The notes under the pieces were generated by a model. That model saw only the letters and a program-made list of their open reading frames with translations. It was not told the origin of the DNA and made no database searches. This document shows, one piece after another, positions 6,777-12,217 of a DNA stretch of 12,217 nucleotides (its first letter is position 1; the number at the start of each line of letters is the position of its first letter). Source of the stretch: CAYOLL01 sp964404765 [NCBI: uncultured Gemmatimonadota bacterium]. Lineage in GTDB: Bacteria; 4572-55. A program made the translations under genes and the position numbers. The DNA lies in the NCBI GenBank assembly GCA_964404765.1, contig CAYOLL010000120.1:1-12217 (forward strand), written 5' to 3'.

Positions 6777-8408
6777 CTATCGAATCTTCTTAAAATGATT
6801 AATCAAACCGTTTGTAGACCCATCGTGGGTCGATGCCGGCTCGGCGCTGCTGAGCTCCGGCAAAATGGCTTTGGCTAATACTTTGCCAAGTTCAACACCC
6901 CATTGGTCAAAGGAATTGACCTGCCAGATGACGCCTTGCACAAAAATTTTGTGCTCATACAGTGCGATCAGCATTCCCAATGTTTCCGGCGTTAACTTCG
7001 GAAATAAAATCGAATTCGTCGGCTTGTTGCCGGGAAAGGTTTTGGCCCGGGCCAGCATCTCAGCCGCTTCGCCGGAAGCGGAGATTTCGGCGCGGGCTTC
7101 GGTCTCGGTTTTGCCGCGCATTAAGGCTTCGGTTTGGGCAAAAAAATTGGATAAGAGAATTTTGTGATGCTCGCCCAGCGGATTTTGCGATTTAGCCGGC
7201 GCGATAAAGTCACACGGAATCAGCTTAGTGCCCTGATGAATCAATTGATAAAAAGCATGTTGCCCGTTTGTGCCCGGTTCGCCCCAAATGATCGGCCCGG
7301 TTTGGTAGTCAATCCAATCGCCGGTTTTGGTCACACCCTTGCCGTTACTCTCCATATCGCCTTGCTGCAGATAGGCGGCAAATCGCGCCAGGTATTGATC
7401 ATACGGCAGAATAGCTTGGCTGGTCGCCCCAAAAAAATTGTTGTACCAAATACCCAGCAAAGCCATCATCACCGGCATATTCCGCTCGAGCGGGGTCGTT
7501 CGAAAATGCTCGTCCATCGCGTGCGCGCCGGCCAACAACTTCTCAAAATTGTCCATGCCGACGGCCAAAGCAATCGAAAGCCCGATGGCCGACCACAACG
7601 AATAGCGCCCACCGACCCAATCCCAAAACGCGAACATGTTCGCGGGATCGATGCCAAACTGCCGGACAGCTTTTTCATTCGTCGAAATCGCCACAAAATG
7701 TTTGGCGATGGCTGTTTCGTTATTTAAGCGATCCAGCAGCCATTCGCGGGCGGTATAAGCGTTGGTCATCGTTTCCTGGGTGGTAAATGTTTTAGAAGCC
7801 ACCAGGAACAGCGTTGTTTCGGGATTAAGAATTTTGAGCGTGTCGGCAATATCGGTAGCGTCTACATTAGAAATGAAATGTGTACGCAGCCCGCTGTTAC
7901 CGTAAGGGGTTAGCGCAATAGTTACCATTTTCGGGCCAAGGTCCGATCCGCCGATGCCAATATTCACCACGTCCAGAATCTGCCGCCCGGTATGCCCCAT
8001 CCAGCGACCCAGCCGAACCTTGTCACAAAAAGCACGCATCTTAGCCAGCACCGCATTAACATCGGGCATAACATCTTTGCCATCCACATAAATAGGACGA
8101 TTTGAACGGTTGCGCAGCGCAATGTGCAATACCGCGCGGTCTTCGGTATTGTTAATTTTTTCACCATTAAACATGGCATTAATGTGTGTCGTCAAATCGC
8201 TCTGACGCGCCAGATCCGTCAGTAAATTTACCGTCTCTTCAGTAATACGATTTTTGGAAAAATCGAGCAGGAAATCACCCTGACGCAGCGAAAACTTATC
8301 GAATCGCCGGGGGTCGTTGGCGAACAAATCGCGCATGTGCAAACCTTTAACAACATCGTAATGCCGCTGCAGCGCCTGCCAGGCCGATAATTGGGTTAAT
8401 GCGGGCAT
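6777..8408 (-). CDS. pgi: Glucose-6-phosphate isomerase
   Basis: Encodes 543 residues, close to the roughly 550 of the E. coli-type enzyme, which interconverts glucose 6-phosphate and fructose 6-phosphate in glycolysis and gluconeogenesis. Visible landmarks are the sugar-phosphate binding GIGGSDLGP at 151-159, SKTFTTQET at 205-213, [18 protein letters not shown] at 267-284, and [19 protein letters not shown] at 376-394. Catalytic residues fit: Glu353 in DMESNGK, His384 in NGQHAF and Lys509 in QWGVELGK. The start at 8408 has GGAGG about six bases upstream. The gene is transcribed alone: convergent with the helical-repeat gene and divergent from the ATP-grasp gene. Nothing suggests damage or transfer. 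Confidence 0.98.
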   Translation of the reverse strand: MPALTQLSAWQALQRHYDVVKGLHMRDLFANDPRRFDKFSLRQGDFLLDFSKNRITEETVNLLTDLARQSDLTTHINAMFNGEKINNTEDRAVLHIALRNRSNRPIYVDGKDVMPDVNAVLAKMRAFCDKVRLGRWMGHTGRQILDVVNIGIGGSDLGPKMVTIALTPYGNSGLRTHFISNVDATDIADTLKILNPETTLFLVASKTFTTQETMTNAYTAREWLLDRLNNETAIAKHFVAISTNEKAVRQFGIDPANMFAFWDWVGGRYSLWSAIGLSIALAVGMDNFEKLLAGAHAMDEHFRTTPLERNMPVMMALLGIWYNNFFGATSQAILPYDQYLARFAAYLQQGDMESNGKGVTKTGDWIDYQTGPIIWGEPGTNGQHAFYQLIHQGTKLIPCDFIAPAKSQNPLGEHHKILLSNFFAQTEALMRGKTETEARAEISASGEAAEMLARAKTFPGNKPTNSILFPKLTPETLGMLIALYEHKIFVQGVIWQVNSFDQWGVELGKVLAKAILPELSSAEPASTHDGSTNGLINHFKKIR

Positions 8409-8502
8409 AAAATCCTCCGGTATCGTATAAAAATAGGTTTAAATAACGTCGTATTTTGCAAGGCCGCTTTGATATTAAAAGCAATCTTTTTGTCTCCTTT
8501 TG

Positions 8503-8531
8503 GATATAGCATATTTTAGGATGATACGCAA
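8503..8531 (-). promoter_or_regulatory. Weak candidate promoter for pgi
   Basis: On the minus strand TTGCGT (plus 8526-8531) and TATATC (plus 8503-8508) are 17 bases apart, about 95 bases before the pgi start. Each box matches the sigma70 consensus only partly, so this is tentative. Confidence 0.25.
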
Positions 8532-8596
8532 GCTAAAAGAAAACAGGCGCAAATTTTGAGCATATCCTCAAGGTTAAAACTGCGAAATGTCGCATG

Positions 8597-8638
8597 ACTT
8601 GCCGGAGTCGCGTCGGAAGTTTTGCGGCTCCGGTAAGT
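8597..8638. repeat. Strong 15-bp hairpin (inverted repeat)
   Basis: ACTTGCCGGAGTCGC at 8597-8611 pairs with GCGGCTCCGGTAAGT at 8624-8638 around a 12-base loop. In RNA read from the plus strand all 15 positions pair, two as G-U. Weaker complementarity extends a few bases further (AATG at 8585 with CATT at 8644). No T-run follows, so it is not a typical intrinsic terminator. It lies about 200 bases upstream of the ATP-grasp start and may be another dispersed repeat or a structured leader element. Confidence 0.7.
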
Positions 8639-8719
8639 TGCGCTGCATTGCCAAAATTAAAATGTTTTTACGCGACGGCGTTTATATTAAATTTGTCAAG
8701 TTAGTTGCAAATTTGGCTA

Positions 8720-8748
8720 TTGACGAAAAACGAAACTTAGCGCATATT
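8720..8748 (+). promoter_or_regulatory. Candidate promoter for the ATP-grasp gene
   Basis: TTGACG at 8720-8725 (five of six) is separated by 17 bases from CATATT at 8743-8748 (four of six). This predicts a leader of about 85 bases before the ATG at 8841. The hairpin at 8597-8638 would then lie upstream of transcription, not in the leader. Confidence 0.4.
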
Positions 8749-8840
8749 AATAGCATGTTTTTGACGCATACCACAAACTGGACGCCGACTGAAAAAATCG
8801 CGCCCAATATTTAAACCTACCTCCAAAAATCGAGGCTGCC

Positions 8841-10073
8841 ATGAAAAAGAATTTTATTTTTTACTCGCCCAATGTAAGCGAGCCGACCCTGCGCTGGCTG
8901 ACTCCCACGCGCGAATTCAAAGATTTACATCTGATCGGCCTGGGTCAAAACGATCATGATTATATCCGCAGTCTGGGCGTTTTCGACGACTATTGTCAGG
9001 TGCCTAATGCCCAAAATTATTATGATCTGGAAAAAGGCGTGGCCGAAATTTTGGTTCGATATCCGCAAGTGGACGGCTTAATAACGATGCTAGAAAATTT
9101 TCAGATTATCGCTGCCCAGTTACGGGAAAAGTTCAATTTGCCCGGAATGCACGTCGATGATATTATGAAGTTCCGCGACAAAACGTACATGAAGAAGATT
9201 TTAAAGGAAAAAGGCGTGGCCTGTTCCGATTTTGCCCGGGTTGAATCCGACAGAGACGCTAAAGAATTTATTAAGCAAAATGGCTACCCTTTTATCATTA
9301 AACCTGCCCACGGCGCCGGCTGTCGCTCGACCTATCTTATCCATAACGAGCGGGAATATTCGCAGTGTCTGGAAGAAATCCCGTTAGCTCCCGATATGCC
9401 GGCTATTATTGAGGAGTTTATCGAAGGTGATGAGGGCGCGTTTGACAGCCTGACTTTAAACGGGCAGGTTAAATTTTATTCGATTGTGCACTACCATCCG
9501 ACGCCGTTGGAAGCAACCGAAAATCCGTGGATTCAATCTATTTATTTCGTTGATAAAGATGCCTTTACCAATCCGGCTTATTATCCCTTGCGCAAGCTGG
9601 GACAGGATACCGTAACCGCACTGGGTCTGGATACATCCATTACGCACATGGAGTGGTTTTATCGCAAAAAAGATAAAAAATTCTATGTTGGAGAAATAGC
9701 CGCCCGGCCGGCAGGCGACCCCATGCCGATCCTGCATAATTATGCGTTTGAGATCAATCTTTTCCGCGAAGTCGGCAACTTGATGATCAACAAACGAGTG
9801 GATATTAGCCAGGAATGCAAATGGAATGTGGGTTTTGCCGCTTTACGGGCGCAAGGTTCCGGCTTTATTACCGGCATCACCGGTTTGGAGGAAGTGCACC
9901 GCCGGGTTGGGCACTTGATTATTGACGAGCACATCCCGGATATGGGCACGCCGCAAAAAACCTACGGCTATCTGGGCGAAGGGCATATTTACTGCCGCGG
10001 CAAAAATTATCAGGAAGTGTTTGACGCTTGTAAGTTTATTATCAACACGGTTCGGGTCCAAGCCGAGCCTTAA
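8841..10073 (+). CDS. ATP-grasp carboxylate-amine (or -thiol) ligase family protein, substrate unknown
   Basis: Encodes 410 residues. Residues about 1-105 are an N-terminal pre-ATP-grasp region. The ATP-grasp domain follows: FRDKTYMKKILKEKGV at 111-126, GYPFIIKPAHGAGCRST at 148-164 with ATP-binding Lys154, EEFIEGDE at 191-198, and the metal-binding end HMEWFYRKKD plus GEIAARPAGD at 284-293 with Glu271 and Glu285. Family members activate a carboxylate as an acyl phosphate and join it to an amine or similar group; relatives include L-amino acid ligases and carbamoyl-phosphate-synthase-like enzymes. The usual Asn of the E-x-N metal motif is Ala here, as in the aaRPgGd branch. The substrate cannot be read from the sequence. 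The start at 8841 has GAGG about six bases upstream. No biosynthetic cluster genes are adjacent. Confidence 0.9.
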   Translation: MKKNFIFYSPNVSEPTLRWLTPTREFKDLHLIGLGQNDHDYIRSLGVFDDYCQVPNAQNYYDLEKGVAEILVRYPQVDGLITMLENFQIIAAQLREKFNLPGMHVDDIMKFRDKTYMKKILKEKGVACSDFARVESDRDAKEFIKQNGYPFIIKPAHGAGCRSTYLIHNEREYSQCLEEIPLAPDMPAIIEEFIEGDEGAFDSLTLNGQVKFYSIVHYHPTPLEATENPWIQSIYFVDKDAFTNPAYYPLRKLGQDTVTALGLDTSITHMEWFYRKKDKKFYVGEIAARPAGDPMPILHNYAFEINLFREVGNLMINKRVDISQECKWNVGFAALRAQGSGFITGITGLEEVHRRVGHLIIDEHIPDMGTPQKTYGYLGEGHIYCRGKNYQEVFDACKFIINTVRVQAEP

Positions 10074-10085
10074 ACATTGTTGTTC

Positions 10086-10165
10086 CGGAGTAGCAAAATT
10101 CATTTTGCGCGTGTCAAACGTGTGTACTGACTTCGTTTACTTGCAAAATGAATTTTGCTACTCCG
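10086..10165. repeat. Perfect 23-bp inverted repeat
   Basis: Positions 10086-10108 are the exact reverse complement of 10143-10165; each arm begins CGGAGTAGCAAAATTC when read inward. The 34-base spacer holds a smaller imperfect inverted pair (CAAACG and CGTTTA). It fills most of the 115-base gap between the ATP-grasp gene and the receiver-domain gene. There is no T-run after it. It looks like a dispersed intergenic element that could fold in a readthrough transcript and limit coupling of the two genes. Confidence 0.9.
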
Positions 10166-10188
10166 CCAAAAAAGCGATGCGGGGATTT

Positions 10189-10572
10189 ATGCAGACTACA
10201 AAATTGACCGGCATTAAAGTTCTGGTCGTAGAAGATAGCTCAGCCACCGTGCGCATTATTTCAAGGATGTTAGACCGTTGGGGCTGCCAAATCGTTGGCA
10301 ATACGGACCGAGGTTCAGAAGCCGTTAAATTGGCGCGAGAGTTAAAACCGGACCTGATCCTGCTTGATGTTGGTTTAGCCGATGAAATCGATGGAATCAA
10401 AGCCGCGCAGCAGATCCGTACTTTTTCAAAAACACCAATTATTTTTTTAACCGCCAGCCCGGACGAACTACAAGGCCATTTGAAGGATGCGCAAACTTGC
10501 TTTAGTAAACAAAATTTTGACTCGCAAAAACTGTCTGAGGCTATCCTGCTGGCGCTTAAAATACCGGCCTGA
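10189..10572 (+). CDS. Stand-alone response regulator receiver (CheY-like) protein
   Basis: Encodes 127 residues, a single receiver domain with no output domain. KVLVVEDSSATVRIISRML at 10-28 gives the acidic pair Glu15-Asp16; the phospho-acceptor is Asp60 in PDLILLDVGLADEIDG; Thr88 in FLTAS and Lys107 complete the active site. Lys107 is followed by Gln, not the usual Pro. Such proteins accept phosphate from a histidine kinase and act through protein contacts, but no kinase is in the window. I chose the ATG at 10189 because GGGG lies just upstream; an in-frame ATG at 10177 lacks a ribosome binding site, and still longer forms would read through the inverted repeat and the end of the preceding gene. 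Related repeat sequence lies on both sides of the gene. Confidence 0.93.
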   Translation: MQTTKLTGIKVLVVEDSSATVRIISRMLDRWGCQIVGNTDRGSEAVKLARELKPDLILLDVGLADEIDGIKAAQQIRTFSKTPIIFLTASPDELQGHLKDAQTCFSKQNFDSQKLSEAILLALKIPA

Positions 10573-10573
10573 T

Positions 10574-10694
10574 CCGGAGTGCAAAATTTTAACTTGCGGA
10601 AGCCTGAAGTATTCACCACGAAATGCACAAAATACACGAAAGGTTTATGAATTAAAGAGTTGCGTAGCTTAGACAGGGAAAATTTAAAATTTTG
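10574..10694. repeat. Partial copy of the GCAAAATT repeat, with inverted CAAAATTTTAA words
   Basis: CCGGAGTGCAAAATTTTAAC from 10574 resembles the arm at 10085-10108 (CCGGAGTAGCAAAATT...). CAAAATTTTAA at 10582-10592 is repeated inverted as TTAAAATTTTG at 10684-10694. This pair interleaves with the CACGAA-type inverted repeat at 10616-10744. The gap 10573-10817 has no coding sequence that I would call. Confidence 0.5.
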
Positions 10695-10744
10695 ACGTTA
10701 CGCTTTGCAATCCTTTATTTTCGTGTATTTCGAGTATTTCGTGG
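10616..10744. repeat. 26-bp inverted repeat of the CCACGAA type
   Basis: The arm at 10616-10641 (CCACGAAAT...ATACACGAAA) matches the reverse complement of 10719-10744 at 23 of 26 positions. The spacer is 77 bases. It shares the CCACGAA and ACACGAA words with the repeat at 2751-2833 and probably belongs to the same dispersed family. It lies upstream of the SCP2-R2lox gene. Confidence 0.8.
10692..10721 (+). promoter_or_regulatory. Weak candidate promoter for the SCP2-R2lox gene
   Basis: TTGACG at 10692-10697 is followed after 18 bases by TATTTT at 10716-10721, about 95 bases before the ATG. The boxes overlap the interleaved repeats, so the match could be incidental. Confidence 0.25.
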
Positions 10745-10817
10745 TTATTTCATGAATGAATAATTCAGCGTAGCAGCAGCAAAAATAAATTTTTACCCAC
10801 CGGGAAAACAGGATATT

Positions 10818-12176
10818 ATGGAGCGTTTAGAAGTCTTTGCCCAACCGTGGCTGGAGGCCTGGCTGGCGCAACTGAACAGCAATGATGCCTATCGGAAAGC
10901 CGCAGCAGCCTGGGAAGACAGCCTGATGCTGGTGATGGAAGCGGATACGAAAGCCGGTATTCCCCTGGATCGCGTGATCTGGTTGGATTTATGGCACGGC
11001 CGCTGTCGATCCGGCAACCTGCTTCGGTCGGTGACTGAAAGACCGGCGGTCTACATCATTAGCGCCGAAGTATCCTGTTGGCAGGCTATTTTCGACCGCC
11101 GCCTGGACCCGATTTTGGGCTTAATGGGCGGCAAGCTCAAGTTAAAAGCCGGCAATTTGCTCAAATTAGTCCGCTTTAGCTCTGCCGCCAGACAGTTAGT
11201 TCTTTCCGCCATCCAGGTGCCCACTTATTTTCCTAATGAAAAAGTCGCTGCTCCTCCCCCGGTCAACCTCCAAACACCGCAAGTTCCAATAGCGCAACCC
11301 CATTTCATCACGACCCGCTCCGCCGGCTTACAGCACAACTCGTTTCCCATGCGCCTGTATCACAAAGCCAAACGCCTGGGCATCTGGAATCCGCAGGATA
11401 TAGACTTCCATCAGGATCGGCTAGACTGGCAAAAACTGGCGCCACTCGAAAAAGAAGTGCTGTTGCATCTTACCACCTTATTTCAGGCCGGGGAGGAATC
11501 GGTTACCCTGGATTTGTTGCCGCTTATCCTGACAATTGCCCGTGAACGCCGGCTGGAAGAGGAAATGTATCTGACCACTTTCTTGTGGGAAGAGGCCAAG
11601 CATACCGAGTTTTTCCGCCGTTTTATCGACGATGTGGCCGGTGAAACGCAGGATTTGGACCGATTTTATACGCCGAGCTATAACCGTCTTTTTGGCGAAG
11701 AACTGCCAAAAGTCATGAATGCACTGTTGACGGATGCTTCACCGGCTGCCCAAATTCGCGCTTCCGTCACTTATAATATGATTGTCGAAGGCATGTTGGC
11801 CGAAACCGGCTATCACGCTTATTTTTCGATGCTGGAGCGCAACGGCATCATGCCTGGTTTGCAGCAGGGGATTTATCGGCTTAAGGAAGACGAGTCGCGG
11901 CATATCGCCTACGGTCTGTATTTGCTTTCGCGTCTGATCGCCGCAAATCCGGCTTTATGGGAAACGCTGGAACTGCGGATGGGCGAACTACTGGAAGTGG
12001 CTCTGACGATTATTAATGAGATTTTCGATTGCTATGATATAATGCCGTTCGGGTTGCAAATTGACCATTTTGTGGATTATGGTCTGGGCCAATTTAAAAG
12101 TCGCCTGGCACGGTTAGAAAAAGCCCGCCATCAAACTGCAACGGAAAGCATTTTTTTTGATCAAATAGAAGCTTAG
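10818..12176 (+). CDS. SCP2-type lipid-binding domain fused to an R2-like ligand-binding oxidase (R2lox)
   Basis: Encodes 452 residues. Residues about 1-135 resemble an SCP2 sterol/lipid carrier domain (VIWLDLWHGRC, then CWQAIFDRRLDPILGLMGGK and LKLKAGNLLKLVRF). A Pro-rich linker (about 136-165) leads to an R2lox domain at about 166-440, alike in length to the stand-alone proteins of Geobacillus and Mycobacterium (Rv0233). All six metal ligands fit: Glu226, Glu259, His262, Glu324, Glu359 and His362. Val229 and Tyr319 match the pair that forms the ether crosslink (Val72 and Tyr162 in Geobacillus). R2lox carries a Mn/Fe centre that activates oxygen and holds a long-chain fatty acid; its natural reaction is unknown. 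The domain is not a true ribonucleotide reductase subunit: it has the R2lox-specific residues and no large-subunit gene is near. The start at 10818 has AGGA about five bases upstream. A lipid-oxidation role is inferred. Confidence 0.92.
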   Translation: MERLEVFAQPWLEAWLAQLNSNDAYRKAAAAWEDSLMLVMEADTKAGIPLDRVIWLDLWHGRCRSGNLLRSVTERPAVYIISAEVSCWQAIFDRRLDPILGLMGGKLKLKAGNLLKLVRFSSAARQLVLSAIQVPTYFPNEKVAAPPPVNLQTPQVPIAQPHFITTRSAGLQHNSFPMRLYHKAKRLGIWNPQDIDFHQDRLDWQKLAPLEKEVLLHLTTLFQAGEESVTLDLLPLILTIARERRLEEEMYLTTFLWEEAKHTEFFRRFIDDVAGETQDLDRFYTPSYNRLFGEELPKVMNALLTDASPAAQIRASVTYNMIVEGMLAETGYHAYFSMLERNGIMPGLQQGIYRLKEDESRHIAYGLYLLSRLIAANPALWETLELRMGELLEVALTIINEIFDCYDIMPFGLQIDHFVDYGLGQFKSRLARLEKARHQTATESIFFDQIEA

Positions 12177-12217
12177 TGCGGATAACGTCCCCGGCACTTT
12201 CATATATTGGTATTGGC

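Larger units (their letters stand above)
8409..8840. other. Divergent intergenic region between pgi and the ATP-grasp gene
   Basis: This 432-base gap holds the candidate promoters for both flanking genes and one strong hairpin (8597-8638). A plus-strand frame of 75 codons (8587-8814) passes through the hairpin, has no ribosome binding site and resembles nothing I know, so I do not call it a gene. No tRNA or recognised riboswitch is visible. Confidence 0.6.

Noticed and set aside
8587-8814. Plus-strand open frame of 75 codons
   Set aside because: It has no ribosome binding site, starts inside the hairpin arms, has no recognisable motif and lies across a candidate promoter.
10086-10165. Intrinsic terminator of the ATP-grasp gene
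   Set aside because: The stem is long and perfect, but no T-run follows on either side and the 34-base spacer is too large for a typical terminator loop.
9922-10188. Extended N-terminus for the receiver protein
   Set aside because: It would overlap the ATP-grasp gene and read through the perfect inverted repeat; receiver domains start close to the ATG at 10189.
10818-12176. Ribonucleotide reductase small subunit
   Set aside because: The domain has the R2lox Val/Tyr crosslink pair and VEG motif and lacks a neighbouring large subunit, so the oxidase assignment fits better.

Overview
The window reads as a chromosomal segment of a diderm (Gram-negative-type) bacterium. Evidence for this is a lipoprotein signal peptide on an LpoA-like periplasmic protein, Shine-Dalgarno sequences ahead of most genes, ordinary housekeeping genes (clpS, pgi) and moderate base composition. 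Intergenic gaps are rich in inverted repeats, a style common in environmental, poorly cultivated lineages. I cannot assign a phylum from the sequence alone; no rRNA or tRNA is present.

Layout. Positions 1-365 hold three copies of a short repeat (two convergent, one single) and a decayed scrap that looks like an IS1380-type transposase. A minus-strand series then runs from 3709 down to 366: ClpS adaptor, bifunctional-nuclease (DUF151) protein, a TPR plus periplasmic-binding-fold lipoprotein, and a RidA-family protein lacking the usual catalytic arginine. A divergent promoter region (3710-3943) separates these from a 918-residue plus-strand gene for a Pro-rich, helical-repeat protein of unknown function (3944-6700). 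That gene ends at a bidirectional terminator shared with the convergent pgi gene (8408 down to 6777). A 432-base gap with a strong hairpin and candidate divergent promoters follows. The last block is all on the plus strand: an ATP-grasp ligase (8841-10073), a stand-alone receiver-domain protein (10189-10572) and an R2-like ligand-binding oxidase (10818-12176). Repeats lie between each pair of these three genes.

The most notable item is the last gene. It joins an N-terminal SCP2-type lipid-binding domain to a complete R2lox domain with all six metal ligands and the Val/Tyr pair that forms the known ether crosslink. R2lox proteins hold a long-chain fatty acid in their structures but their natural substrate is unknown, so a fused lipid-carrier domain is a direct hint about substrate supply. 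I see no CRISPR array, phage module or defence system. Whether the ATP-grasp, receiver and oxidase genes act together is open, because repeats separate them.
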